In this document: positions 1 to 8,588 of the stretch, in pieces
How the letters are laid out: every line of letters starts with the position of its first letter
Numbering within the stretch: the first letter of the stretch is position 1
Source of the DNA: Onthomonas sp964456525
GTDB lineage: Bacteria > Bacillota > Clostridia > Oscillospirales > Oscillospiraceae
DNA length: 51,557 nt
Assembly: GCA_964456525.1 (NCBI GenBank)
Contig: CAYWAP010000010.1
Location: 1 to 51,557, forward strand
Direction of reading: 5' to 3'
The notes under the pieces: generated by a model
Told to the model about the DNA's origin: nothing
The model's database searches: none
Seen by the model: only the letters and a program-made list of their open reading frames with translations
Translations under genes and position numbers: made by a program

Positions 1-23
1 TTCGAATCCCTTCTTCTGCGCCA
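1..23 (+). tRNA. tRNA, 3' end only (cut by window edge)
   Basis: The first bases read as a T-loop (TTCGAAT), the 3' T-stem, the acceptor strand CTTCTGC, discriminator G and an encoded CCA. A perfect intrinsic terminator follows directly. The anticodon lies outside the window, so the amino acid cannot be named. Confidence 0.8.
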
Positions 24-28
24 GATTG

Positions 29-59
29 AATCCCGAAATCGAAACGATTTCGGGATTTT
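29..59 (+). terminator. Intrinsic terminator of the tRNA
   Basis: A 12-bp perfect stem (AATCCCGAAATC paired with GATTTCGGGATT) closes a 5-nt loop and ends in a short T tract, just after the tRNA CCA end. Confidence 0.85.
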
Positions 60-141
60 CTGCATTTACACAGGATTTTCCCAGGGTCGCTGCGGAACGC
101 GCGCATGGGAACAGCACTCCATCTTTTTGGGAAAACTTCTC

Positions 142-170
142 TTGTCCCATCCTGCCTGATCCTGTATACT
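142..170 (+). promoter_or_regulatory. Sigma-A-type promoter for the spermidine synthase-like gene
   Basis: The -35 box TTGTCC and the -10 box TATACT are separated by 17 nt, and the start codon lies about 35 nt downstream. Confidence 0.7.
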
Positions 171-204
171 AAACCATATATCCCATTTTTCAGGAGGCAC
201 AGTG

Positions 205-1809
205 ATGGAACATCGACTTTTAAAGAACAAGTACTTTCTCTATTTGACCGAGTTCTTTTCCGGCATGTCCGTCATGGCGGTGGAACTTGGAGCAAGCCGT
301 CTGATGGCGCCCTACTTCAGCTCCTCTCAGATCGTGTGGACCGTCATCATCGGCGTCATCATGATCGCCATGGCCATCGGCAACCTGTGGGGCGGGCGAA
401 TGGCGGACAAGAGCAAATCTCCGGACAAGCTCTATGGGCGGCTGATTCTGGCCGGGATCTGGATTGCCCTGATCCCCTTTGCCGGCCGCTGGATCATTGC
501 CGGCATCACGGTGCTGCTGGCGCTGTTTGTCACAAGCAACTTCCTGGTCTGGGCGGCCTTAATCGCCTGTCTGCTGATTTTTGCCTTTCCCTGCGTGCTG
601 CTGGGCACGGTGACCCCCTCCCTGTCCAGATTTACCGTCGACAAGCTGGACAACACCGGCCAGATTGTCGGCCGCCTGAACGCCCTGAACACTGTCGGCA
701 GCATTATCGGCACCTTTTTGCCCACATTTGTCACCATCCCGGCGGTGGGCACGGCGGCCACCTTCCTGATCTTTGCCGCTGTATTGACCTGCATTGGACT
801 GGCCTATTTTATCGCGGCACATAAGCGGGTTCTCAAGGGGATCCTCGCGATCATCCTCATTGCGGGCCTTTGCTTTGCAGTCCCTACGTACAGCTTCGCC
901 TTTTGGCAGAATGACATCATGCTGGAAGATGAGTCCATCTACAATTATCTCCAGGTCACCAGCGATGAGGAGAAGACCGTACTGTCCACCAACGTGCTCT
1001 TTGGCGTTCAGTCCATCCAGATGAAGGACGACGGCTTCACCGGAATGTACTACGATTATGCCCTGGCGGCGCCGGTGATGGCCGGGATGACCGGGACGGA
1101 CAACGAGGAGCGCTCCATCATGGTTCTGGGCATGGGCTCCGGCACCTTTGCCTCCTACTGCTCCCGCCTGTTCCCCGGAAGCCTCATTCAGGGCGCAGAA
1201 ATTGACGAGAAGATTGTGGACATCGCCAGGGAGTACTTCGACCTGCCCGAGAGCGTGGAGGTGGCAGTGGCCGACGGCCGGGCCTATCTGACCGCCTCAG
1301 AGGAGCTCTATGACGTCATCATGGTGGATGCCTACCAGGACATTACGATCCCCTTCCAGCTCTCCAGCGTGGAATTTTTCACCGAAGTCTCCGAACATCT
1401 GAAGGAGGGCGGCGTCATGGTGGTCAACCTGAACATGGCCTCAGATCAGGAGGGCTCCATCAATGAGTACCTCTGTGACACCATGGCTTCGGTGTTCCGC
1501 TGCGTCTACACGGTGGACGTCCCCGGCAACACCAACCGGGTGGTCTTCTGCACCAACTCGGACACCATGCTGGAGGTGTTTGAGAGCAGCCGCACGCAGC
1601 TGGAGCAGGAGGACTATGCGGAAATCATGTCCACTGTCAGCCAGGAGCTGACGGAATACCAGGCCGGTGACTGCATTCTGACGGATGACAAGGCCCCGGT
1701 CGAACTGCTGGGCATGCAGGCGCTGGACGAGATCATCGCGGACCAGCTGGCCTATTATAAGAGTCTGCTCAGCAGCGGACAGCTGAGCCTGGACACCCTG
1801 TTTGGATAA
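205..1809 (+). CDS. Membrane-anchored spermidine synthase-like protein (fused MFS-like/SpeE)
   Basis: The 534-residue protein has roughly 230 N-terminal residues of hydrophobic membrane segments, then a soluble methyltransferase-fold domain. The glycine-rich SAM-type loop (LGMGSG, about residues 305-310), an acidic residue after the next strand (GAEIDE) and a VDAYQD motif near 374-379 match the spermidine synthase fold. Such fused proteins are known, but their true substrate is often uncertain, so aminopropyl transfer is an inference. ATG at 205 is preferred over GTG at 202 because AGGAGG at 192-197 is 7 nt from the ATG. The gene stands alone with its own promoter and terminator. A polyamine transporter lies about 30 kb away. 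Confidence 0.8.
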   Translation: MEHRLLKNKYFLYLTEFFSGMSVMAVELGASRLMAPYFSSSQIVWTVIIGVIMIAMAIGNLWGGRMADKSKSPDKLYGRLILAGIWIALIPFAGRWIIAGITVLLALFVTSNFLVWAALIACLLIFAFPCVLLGTVTPSLSRFTVDKLDNTGQIVGRLNALNTVGSIIGTFLPTFVTIPAVGTAATFLIFAAVLTCIGLAYFIAAHKRVLKGILAIILIAGLCFAVPTYSFAFWQNDIMLEDESIYNYLQVTSDEEKTVLSTNVLFGVQSIQMKDDGFTGMYYDYALAAPVMAGMTGTDNEERSIMVLGMGSGTFASYCSRLFPGSLIQGAEIDEKIVDIAREYFDLPESVEVAVADGRAYLTASEELYDVIMVDAYQDITIPFQLSSVEFFTEVSEHLKEGGVMVVNLNMASDQEGSINEYLCDTMASVFRCVYTVDVPGNTNRVVFCTNSDTMLEVFESSRTQLEQEDYAEIMSTVSQELTEYQAGDCILTDDKAPVELLGMQALDEIIADQLAYYKSLLSSGQLSLDTLFG

Positions 1810-1814
1810 GAACC

Positions 1815-1859
1815 AGACCTGTTTGGAAAACGTCAACATGCCCAAATGACAGGTCTTTT
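1815..1859 (+). terminator. Intrinsic terminator
   Basis: AGACCTGT pairs with ACAGGTCT, and an inner TTTGG pairs with CCAAA. The outer stem runs into TTTT. It ends the spermidine synthase-like gene. Confidence 0.75.
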
Positions 1860-1873
1860 CTGCGCAGGCCCTT

Positions 1874-1896
1874 GGGATGTCCGCCCCGGACATCCC
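1874..1896. repeat. Perfect 9-bp inverted repeat
   Basis: GGGATGTCC and GGACATCCC flank a 5-nt loop, 15 bp after the preceding terminator. A pyrimidine and T-rich stretch follows. It could be a second terminator on the plus strand or the remains of an operator. Confidence 0.45.
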
Positions 1897-1954
1897 CCCT
1901 TATCCCCTTTTTTCAAAGAATCTCCGTGTTTTACCTTGTTTTTTCGGAAAAACA

Positions 1955-1983
1955 TTGTAAAGATTGCGCCTGTGTGGTAAAAT
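1955..1983 (+). promoter_or_regulatory. Promoter for the DivIVA-like/fumarase-beta operon
   Basis: TTGTAA and TAAAAT are 17 nt apart, with an extended -10 TGG immediately before the -10 box. The coding start is at 2015. Confidence 0.75.
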
Positions 1984-2014
1984 ACGACCAGAAATAATGA
2001 TAGGAGGGCTCCGT

Positions 2015-2812
2015 ATGAGTGAGGAATTTGCGTTCCGAACCGCGGCCTTTGGTGGTTTTAACCGAAAAGATGTGTTGGAGTATATCACCGCTGCTGCGCG
2101 AAAATACCGCAGAGAAATTGGATATGCACAGGAAGAAAATGTGGAGCTGCGGGAATCTCTTGACCGCGTCAACGCCGAAAATGCAGACCTTCGGGCGGAA
2201 ATTTCCCACATACGGGAAGAAAGTGAAACTGCGCTGGCCGAGCTGCGCCGCCAACTCTCCGAGACGGAGGAAATGGTCACAACGCAGTCGGACATCCAAG
2301 CGCTAAAGGCCGCCTGTGAGGCCAAGTTAGAAGAAAATCGCGCCGAGTATCAGGCGGCACTGGAGGAAAAATCCGCAGCCTTTGCCGCCGAGCTGGCCGC
2401 CTACCAAAAGGATGCGGAGGCCTATCGCATCATGCGGGATCGTGTGGGCCAAATTGAAATGAATGCCCAGGTGCATGCCATCTCGGTGGAAAAAGAGGCG
2501 GATGAAAAAGCGGCCCAGACCGTCAGCGCCGCCCAGGCGAAATCGGATGCCATCATCGGCAGCATCCGGCATGAGGCGGAAGCCCTCAGGGACCAGATCA
2601 ACGCGCTGCTGAACAACGTCTGCGACAATTTCAACTCCGTTCACTCCGATGTGGCTGACTCCATCGCCAAGGCGATGGGCGAAGTGGATCACGTTCACGA
2701 CCTGCTGCTGGATCTGAACGCCTGCATGGAGGAAAACGCAGGGGCCATCAACAGCATGGACGTGCCGGATCTGCCGGAGGATATGCTGACGGAGATTGAG
2801 AGCCATGAGTAA
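2015..2812 (+). CDS. DivIVA-domain coiled-coil protein
   Basis: This 265-residue protein starts at ATG 2015, behind TAGGAGGG. The N-terminus (FRTAAFGGFNRKDVLEYI) matches the DivIVA/GpsB membrane-binding and dimerisation region. It is followed by a long, charged heptad-rich coiled coil (about residues 35-190) and an acidic C-terminus. Family members mark curved membranes and organise division, polar growth or sporulation proteins; which role applies here is not shown. The stop codon overlaps the next start by 8 bp, so the two genes are translationally coupled. That pairing is unusual for a cell-division protein. Confidence 0.75.
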   Translation: MSEEFAFRTAAFGGFNRKDVLEYITAAARKYRREIGYAQEENVELRESLDRVNAENADLRAEISHIREESETALAELRRQLSETEEMVTTQSDIQALKAACEAKLEENRAEYQAALEEKSAAFAAELAAYQKDAEAYRIMRDRVGQIEMNAQVHAISVEKEADEKAAQTVSAAQAKSDAIIGSIRHEAEALRDQINALLNNVCDNFNSVHSDVADSIAKAMGEVDHVHDLLLDLNACMEENAGAINSMDVPDLPEDMLTEIESHE

Positions 2813-3365
2813 CACCTATCACCTTCACACATCGGATCTGCGCGCCATGCAGCCAAAGCTCCACGCCGGGGATCGGGTGATCCTCTCCGGCACGATTTAC
2901 ACCGCCCGGGACGCGGCGCACAAGCGGATGTTCGCCCTGCTGGACGAGGGCAAAGCCCTTCCCTTTGATGTGAAGGACGCCATCATTTATTACGCCGGCC
3001 CCACCCCGGCCCAACAGGGAATGGCCGTGGGGGCCTGCGGCCCCACCACCGCCAGCCGTATGAATGGCTTTGCCCCCCGGCTGCTGGATCTGGGTCTGGG
3101 GGCCATTATCGGTAAGGGCCAGATGAGCGACGCGGTGGAGGCCGCCATGCAGCGCAATCAATGCTGTTTCTTTGCCGCCGTCGGCGGCGCCGGTGCGCTG
3201 ATCGCCCGATGTATCAAGACTGCCGAGGTGATCGCATTTGAGGACTTGGGCTGTGAGTCCATCAAACGCATGACCATTGAAGATCTGCCCCTGACCGTGG
3301 CCATTGATTGCCACGGCGGCAATCTCTACAAAACGGGCCGAAGGGCGTATGAAACGCCGTCCTAA
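2805..3365 (+). CDS. Fe-S hydro-lyase beta subunit (class I fumarase/tartrate dehydratase type)
   Basis: The 186-residue product matches the beta (C-terminal) half of class I fumarases. It shows an early SDL segment, VILSGTIYTARDAAHKRM, YYAGPTP, CGPTTASRM, IGKGQM and FFAAVGGAGAL, which are typical of this domain. In two-subunit enzymes the alpha chain carries the 4Fe-4S cluster and both are needed for hydration of fumarate to malate or dehydration of tartrate. No alpha subunit is present nearby. The upstream neighbour is a DivIVA-like gene, with an 8-bp overlap. The substrate cannot be decided from this subunit alone. Confidence 0.8.
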   Translation: MSNTYHLHTSDLRAMQPKLHAGDRVILSGTIYTARDAAHKRMFALLDEGKALPFDVKDAIIYYAGPTPAQQGMAVGACGPTTASRMNGFAPRLLDLGLGAIIGKGQMSDAVEAAMQRNQCCFFAAVGGAGALIARCIKTAEVIAFEDLGCESIKRMTIEDLPLTVAIDCHGGNLYKTGRRAYETPS

Positions 3366-3414
3366 CCGGGGACATCTTCCAAATAGACACCATTTTTACA
3401 TGCTTTACATGACA

Positions 3415-3450
3415 AAACGCCTCTGAATCAGAAGTTCAGAGGCGTTTTTA
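3415..3450. terminator. Bidirectional terminator
   Basis: A 14-bp perfect stem (AAAACGCCTCTGAA with TTCAGAGGCGTTTT) has A and T tracts on opposite sides. It serves both the fumarase-beta gene (+) and purD (-). Confidence 0.9.
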
Positions 3451-3465
3451 CGCATTGTTACGGGA

Positions 3466-4728
3466 TTACTCCACCCAGACCTTGCCAATGTCCGTGCGGA
3501 AGTGCATATCTTTCCAGGTGATGGGCTTGGCCGCTTTGTAGGCGTTGTCCACGGCTTCCGCCAGATTGGCGCCCCTGGCGGTGACGCCCAGCACACGGCC
3601 GCCGCTGGTGACGAACTCACCCTTTTCATTCCGCTGGGTGCCGGCATGGAACACATAGGCCCCTTCCACGGCGTCCAAACCGGAAATGACGTTGCCCTTT
3701 TCGTATTGGACGGGATAGCCGCCGGAGGCGAGAACCAGGCAGCACGCAGCGCCGTCCTTCCACCGGATATCCAGTTGGTCCAGCGTGCCATCCACGCAGG
3801 CGTTAAAGATGTCAAAGAGATCGCAGTCCAGCATATACAGCAGCGGCTGGGTCTCCGGGTCCCCAAAACGGGCGTTATACTCCACAACCTTGGGGCCGTC
3901 GGGCGTCAACATCAGTCCGAAGTAGAGCACACCCTGGAAGGGCCGGCCCTCCGCCTTCATGGCTGCCATGGTGGGGAGGAAGATCTCCTCCATGCAGCGC
4001 TGGGCGATTTCGGGGGTGTAGTTGGGAGAGGGGGTAAAGGCGCCCATGCCGCCGGTGTTGGGGCCCTGATTGCCGTCAAAGGCGCGTTTGTGATCCTGGG
4101 AGGACAGCATCGGCACAACGTGCTCGCCGTCGGCAAAGGCCAGAACCGTGACCTCCGGGCCGGTCATGCACTCCTCGATGACCACGGTGGAGCCGGAAGC
4201 GCCAAACTTCTTTTCCTCCATCATCTCTCTGACCGCCTGCTTGGCCTCTTCGACCGTGGCCGCAACGGTCACGCCCTTTCCCAGGGCCAGTCCGTCCGCC
4301 TTGATGACGATGGGAGCGCCCTGTTCCTCGATGTAGGCAAGGGCCTCTGCCTCGTCGGTAAAGGTGCGGTATTTGGCGGTGGGGATGCCATACCTGGCCA
4401 TCAGATCCTTGGAAAAGGCTTTGGATGCCTCAATTACGGCGGCGTTTGCACGGGGGCCAAAGGCCTTGATGCCTTCCGCCTCCAGCGCGTCCACCATGCC
4501 CAGCGCCAGAGGATCATCCGGGGCCACTACCACCAGATCCATGGCGTTCTCCTTCGCCCACTGAACCATGTTGGTCACGTCAGTCGCCCCAATGGGGACG
4601 CAGGTGGCCACAGAGGCAATCCCCGCGTTGCCGGGCGCACAATAGAGCTTGTCCACCTTGGGCGATTGGGACAGCTTCCAGCAAATGGCGTGTTCGCGGC
4701 CGCCGCCGCCGACTACTAATACATTCAT
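3466..4728 (-). CDS. purD: Phosphoribosylamine--glycine ligase
   Basis: The 420-residue protein catalyses ATP-dependent joining of phosphoribosylamine and glycine to GAR, the second step of purine synthesis. The start MNVLVVGGGGREHA is the family signature. The ATP-grasp core (KADGLALGKGV and the GGMGAF segment) and the NARFGDPE metal/ATP motif are present, and the length is normal. It is the last gene of the purine operon, about 75 bp after the Nudix gene, and ends at the bidirectional terminator. AAGGAG lies 10 nt before the ATG. Confidence 0.97.
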   Translation of the reverse strand: MNVLVVGGGGREHAICWKLSQSPKVDKLYCAPGNAGIASVATCVPIGATDVTNMVQWAKENAMDLVVVAPDDPLALGMVDALEAEGIKAFGPRANAAVIEASKAFSKDLMARYGIPTAKYRTFTDEAEALAYIEEQGAPIVIKADGLALGKGVTVAATVEEAKQAVREMMEEKKFGASGSTVVIEECMTGPEVTVLAFADGEHVVPMLSSQDHKRAFDGNQGPNTGGMGAFTPSPNYTPEIAQRCMEEIFLPTMAAMKAEGRPFQGVLYFGLMLTPDGPKVVEYNARFGDPETQPLLYMLDCDLFDIFNACVDGTLDQLDIRWKDGAACCLVLASGGYPVQYEKGNVISGLDAVEGAYVFHAGTQRNEKGEFVTSGGRVLGVTARGANLAEAVDNAYKAAKPITWKDMHFRTDIGKVWVE

Positions 4729-4803
4729 TCAGGTACACTCCTTACTGTTGTCATGCAGTGCCGCAAGGCATGCCAGAGATGAAGCAACATTTCCATATTG
4801 GTT

Positions 4804-5307
4804 TCACAGGGCAACCTGACCGGAGGCCACCAGCTTCAAAAAGGCGGTGTCCTTGGGCGGATACCGTTTGGGGGGCATGCTCTCATTGGTGCGGATGATG
4901 GTATCCAAATCCGCCCAGGCCAGATGGAACCCCATCCGTTTTTCGCTGAGCGTCAAAGAGAGGGGGACGGTTTGCTCCTCGATGTCACAGCCGAAATAGA
5001 GGGTGTGGCAGATGTACTTAACGCCTTTCGAGAAAAGGTCTTCCCGCAGCTCCAGAATCTCCCCCAGGGGGCGCAGGGAATCCGGGACGATCAGAAGGCC
5101 CGTCTCCTCCCGTACCTCCCGCTGCAAGGTTTGGAGGTGGCTCTCCCCCGCCTCCACGCCGCCGCCCGGGATTTTATAGTCTCCCTTGCGGCTTTGCTGC
5201 ATGGCAAACAGTTTGCCCCGCCGGATAATGGCCCGAACCGTGGTCTTTTCGTTCACCGGCATATGATCCGTGTAGTTTTTCGAGTCAAATACCAGAAGCT
5301 GTTTCAT
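4804..5307 (-). CDS. Nudix hydrolase
   Basis: The 167-residue protein has a complete Nudix box at residues 49-71 (G-x5-E-x7-REV-x-EE-x-GL), the Mg-binding helix that hydrolyses nucleoside diphosphates linked to another moiety. The substrate is not predictable from the box. It lies in the purine operon between a flavin-dependent oxidase-like gene and purD. That position suggests clean-up of a nucleotide or a damaged metabolite, but this is only inference. AGAGG precedes the ATG by 7 nt. Confidence 0.85.
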   Translation of the reverse strand: MKQLLVFDSKNYTDHMPVNEKTTVRAIIRRGKLFAMQQSRKGDYKIPGGGVEAGESHLQTLQREVREETGLLIVPDSLRPLGEILELREDLFSKGVKYICHTLYFGCDIEEQTVPLSLTLSEKRMGFHLAWADLDTIIRTNESMPPKRYPPKDTAFLKLVASGQVAL

Positions 5308-5356
5308 ACCATCGCCTCTTTGCGTTGCAGTTCCGGGAGTCCCTCGATTTTCTCTG

Positions 5357-5833
5357 TCAGTGCCGTTTCATGCGCCGCTTTGCGGTGAGCTGCTGGACTT
5401 TCAACTGAAAGACGGCAGTGCTGGGAAGGATGCCGGTCCCAAAGGGAAAGTCCTCATGGCGGTAGTGCCCCATCAGAATCCGCAGCGCGGGAAGTTTCCT
5501 CTCCTCCGGGACAAATTCTATCCTGCCGCGGCCCATGACGCTCTCATATTCCATGGTACAGCTATGTTGACCGTCGTCCAACACCAGACGATGCGCACAG
5601 TCCATTTCAAAGCTGGCCCGGGGATCTGCGGCGATCAGTTCCAGCTTTTTCCCCTCCATGGCGCCGTGGAAATAGAGCGTAATCCCGCCCTCTTCCACCG
5701 CCATGCCGAAATTCAGCGGCAGGATATAGGGATAGCCTTCCCCATCGTTCAGCCCCAGACGGCAGACATCGCAGCGCTCCATGATCTGTATGATTTCGTG
5801 AAAATCGGTAACCTCTCGGTCGTGACGTCTCAT
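5357..5833 (-). CDS. Pyridoxamine 5'-phosphate oxidase-like flavin protein (NimA-like)
   Basis: The 158-residue protein begins MRRHDREV at ATG 5833, with GGAGG 6 nt upstream; the frame stays open further upstream but has no ribosome site. The order CDVCRLGLNDGEGYPYILPLNF, LYFHGAMEGKKLEL and ASFEMD is typical of the split-barrel FMN-binding family that includes nitroimidazole reductase NimA. Many members have unknown substrates. It sits inside the purine operon, downstream of the AICAR formyltransferase, with no known purine role. Confidence 0.75.
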   Translation of the reverse strand: MRRHDREVTDFHEIIQIMERCDVCRLGLNDGEGYPYILPLNFGMAVEEGGITLYFHGAMEGKKLELIAADPRASFEMDCAHRLVLDDGQHSCTMEYESVMGRGRIEFVPEERKLPALRILMGHYRHEDFPFGTGILPSTAVFQLKVQQLTAKRRMKRH

Positions 5834-5950
5834 AAGCGTCCTCCATTTGATGTCTTCTATTATAAACCAGGTTGGAAGAGAAAGCCAGACCAAACCGATC
5901 GGATTCTGAAGAAAAGATCAGGCCAAAGCTCCAACCCACGGGCAGAGCGA

Positions 5951-7129
5951 TCAGTGGTGGAACAGGCGAATGCCGGTAAAGCACATGGTGACGCCGTGGT
6001 GATTGCAAGCCTGGATGACGTTGTCATCCCGGATGGAGCCGCCGGGCTCCGCAATGTACTTGACGCCGGACTTGACGGCCCTCTCCACGTTGTCCCCAAA
6101 GGGGAAGAATGCGTCGCTGCCGCAGGAGACATTCTCCAGCTTGGCGATCCAGGCCTTTTTCTCCGCCTCCGTCAGCGGCTCCGGTTTGACCTTGAAGCTC
6201 TCCTGCCACACGCCGTCGGCCAAAATATCCTCGTACTCATCGGAGGTGTACACGTCAATGGCATTGTCCCGGTTGGGGCGGCGGATACCGTCCACAAACT
6301 GCAGGCCCAGGACCTTGGGGTGCTGGCGCATCCACCAGTTGTTGGCCTTGTCCCCCGCCAGACGGGTGCAGTGGATGCGGCTCTGCTGGCCCGCCCCCAC
6401 GCCGATGGTCTGTCCGTCCTTGACATAGCAAACCGAGTTGGACTGGGTGTACTTCAACGTAATCAGGGCCAGGATCAGGTCAATCTTTGCGCTCTCAGGC
6501 AGCTCTTTGTGTTCCGTGACAATATTTTGCAGCATGTCCTCATCAATTTTCAGGAAGCTGTGTCCCTGCTCAAAGACGACGCCAAAAATCTCACGGCGCT
6601 CCTGGGCCTTGGGGACGTAATCGGGGTCCACCTGAATGACATTGTAGCCGCCTTTTTTCTTGGTTTTCAAGATCTCCAGCGCCTCATCGGTGTAGCCGGG
6701 GGCGATAATGCCGTCGGATACCTCGTATTTCAGATAGGTCGCGGTGGCCGCGTCACAGACGTCCGACAGGGCAGCCCAGTCCCCATAGGAGCACAGCCGG
6801 TCCGCGCCCCGGGCGCGGATGTAGGCGGCGGCAATGGGCGTGATCTCTGCCTTCGGATCGACGAAGTAGATCTGCCGGTCGGTCTCGCTGAGCGGTTTGC
6901 CCACCGCAGCGCCAGCGGGAGAGACATGCTTAAACGAGGCGGCCGCCGGCAAACCCGTGGCCTCCTTCAGCTCTTTGACCAACTGCCAGGAGTTAAAGGC
7001 GTCCATAAAGTTGATATAGCCGGGGCGGCCGTTTAAAACGGTGATGGGCAGCTCCCCGCCGTCGGCCATGTAGATTTTGGAAGGCTTCTGATTGGGGTTC
7101 AGGCCGTATTTCAATTCCAGTTCCGTCAT
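5951..7129 (-). CDS. Standalone AICAR formyltransferase (PurH C-terminal domain homologue)
   Basis: This 392-residue protein corresponds to the transformylase part of PurH, without the N-terminal IMP cyclohydrolase domain. The motif KHVSP at 67-71 contains the Lys-His pair used in formyl transfer from 10-formyl-THF to AICAR. The middle and C-terminal parts (SNSVCYVKDGQTIGVGAGQQSR, SDAFFPFGDN, AEPGGSIRDD) are classical for the family. A separate IMP cyclohydrolase is encoded 60 bp upstream in the same operon, so the two proteins together replace PurH. GGAGG precedes the ATG. Confidence 0.93.
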   Translation of the reverse strand: MTELELKYGLNPNQKPSKIYMADGGELPITVLNGRPGYINFMDAFNSWQLVKELKEATGLPAAASFKHVSPAGAAVGKPLSETDRQIYFVDPKAEITPIAAAYIRARGADRLCSYGDWAALSDVCDAATATYLKYEVSDGIIAPGYTDEALEILKTKKKGGYNVIQVDPDYVPKAQERREIFGVVFEQGHSFLKIDEDMLQNIVTEHKELPESAKIDLILALITLKYTQSNSVCYVKDGQTIGVGAGQQSRIHCTRLAGDKANNWWMRQHPKVLGLQFVDGIRRPNRDNAIDVYTSDEYEDILADGVWQESFKVKPEPLTEAEKKAWIAKLENVSCGSDAFFPFGDNVERAVKSGVKYIAEPGGSIRDDNVIQACNHHGVTMCFTGIRLFHH

Positions 7130-7189
7130 TGTGCAAACCTCCGTTCACGTGATGGAGAGACAACCCGCCGGGCGGGTTCCCGTTCCATC

Positions 7190-7897
7190 TTACGCATTGA
7201 CATTTTTGATAATATCCTCTGTCTCCCCTGTGGCGAGGTCGATATAGCGGACAAACAGGGAGACCTTATTTTCCCCGTTCAGGCTGCCCCACACCGCATC
7301 GGCAAAGGCGGCGGCGGTGTCCATGGGGATGCCCACCAGTTTCGGCTCGCCGGAGAAGGAGGGCAGCGGATTGCCGTCTCCCTGATAGGTGTGCAGAAAA
7401 TGGCCGCAGCCCGGGATGGGCGCGTCGTACTCATAGAAGTAGCGGCAGCAGCAGGAGGGGTCCCCATTGAGGCTCTTGAGAATGGACAGGTTGTAGCTGT
7501 AATCCGGCTTCATGACGCCGGAAATCCGGGGGGTGTAGTTGGGTGCATCCGGCTCAAAGGTCCGGGTGAGCAGCGCGTGGCGGTAGCAATGGCCCTTTTG
7601 GAATCCCTCCCAGATGGTATCCGTCTGGTCGCCATTGGTGACAATGGTCTTGCCCTGATAAAAACGGACGGGATGATAGATAATCAGGCTGGGATCCACC
7701 ATTTTGGAGGGGTCAAAGGCCTCCGTGCGGATGCCGTCCTCTGTGGTGGTAAAGATGCGGTTTCGGCTGTTGACACTGCGGCCCATGATGAAATAGGCGA
7801 TCACGGCCTTTTGGTTGTCTGCGCTGCGGCCCATGACAATGCCCCGGCCGGGGTAGGCGTTGGTCTCCAACAATTCAAAGAGGTTCAAAACTTCCAT
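7190..7897 (-). CDS. IMP cyclohydrolase, PurO-like
   Basis: The 235-residue protein resembles the IMP_cyclohyd family first known from archaea (PurO), not the PurH N-terminal domain. Recognisable segments are NAYPGRGIVMGRS, YFIMGRSVNSRNR and the conserved TPRISG. It would close FAICAR to IMP, the last step of the pathway. The start at ATG 7897 has GGAGG 5 nt upstream. Its partner AICAR formyltransferase follows. A short GC hairpin (AACCCGC/GCGGGTT near 7163-7180) lies between them. Confidence 0.85.
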   Translation of the reverse strand: MEVLNLFELLETNAYPGRGIVMGRSADNQKAVIAYFIMGRSVNSRNRIFTTTEDGIRTEAFDPSKMVDPSLIIYHPVRFYQGKTIVTNGDQTDTIWEGFQKGHCYRHALLTRTFEPDAPNYTPRISGVMKPDYSYNLSILKSLNGDPSCCCRYFYEYDAPIPGCGHFLHTYQGDGNPLPSFSGEPKLVGIPMDTAAAFADAVWGSLNGENKVSLFVRYIDLATGETEDIIKNVNA

Positions 7898-7949
7898 AAT
7901 TTCCTCCAAATCATGCGTGTATCAGGCGCTCACCTGACGGAATGCGTCC

Positions 7950-8573
7950 TCACCGGATGTGTACAATGCGCCCCTCAACGTGGAGCCGCCCCTCACAGAA
8001 GAGGCTCACGGCCCGGGGCAGCAGCTGCCACTCCGCCTGCTCCATAATGCGGCGCTGGAGCGTGGCAGGGGTGTCGTCCTCCTCCACCTCGACTGCCTTC
8101 TGCAAGATAATCGGCCCGCCGTCGCAGGTCTCCGAGACAAAGTGGACCGTTGCCCCGGACAGCTTGACCCCGTAGGCCAGTGCCTGTTCGTGGACGCGAA
8201 GCCCGTAAAAGCCCTCGCCGCAGAAGGAGGGGATCAGCGCCGGATGAATGTTGATGATGGCGTTGGGATACGCCTGAATCAGCTCATCGGTCAGGACGTA
8301 CATAAACCCGGCCAGAACGATCAGCCCGATATCCAGCTCCTGGAGCTGCCGGGTCAGAGCGACGGTCATCTCCCGGTTGGAAGCATAGGCTTTCCGATCC
8401 ACCACAAAGGTGGGGATTCCGGCGTTGGCCGCGCGCTGGAGGGCATATGCCTTGGGCGAGGAGGAGAGGACGGCGGCAATCCGGCCGTTTTGGATCTCTC
8501 CCCGGCTCTGGGCGTCAATCAGGGCCTGGAGGTTGGTTCCCCCGCCGGAAACCAGAACTGCGATGTTTACCAT
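7950..8573 (-). CDS. purN: Phosphoribosylglycinamide formyltransferase
   Basis: The 207-residue protein transfers the formyl group of 10-formyl-THF to GAR. The N-terminal VLVSGGGTNLQAL phosphate-binding loop, the INIHPALIPSF motif with the catalytic Asn and His, and the later G-x-TVHFV-x-E-x-x-D-GGPII segment with the third catalytic Asp are all present. It follows purM by 15 bp and precedes the IMP cyclohydrolase gene, consistent with one transcript. Confidence 0.97.
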   Translation of the reverse strand: MVNIAVLVSGGGTNLQALIDAQSRGEIQNGRIAAVLSSSPKAYALQRAANAGIPTFVVDRKAYASNREMTVALTRQLQELDIGLIVLAGFMYVLTDELIQAYPNAIINIHPALIPSFCGEGFYGLRVHEQALAYGVKLSGATVHFVSETCDGGPIILQKAVEVEEDDTPATLQRRIMEQAEWQLLPRAVSLFCEGRLHVEGRIVHIR

Positions 8574-8588
8574 GCCGACACCTCAAAA

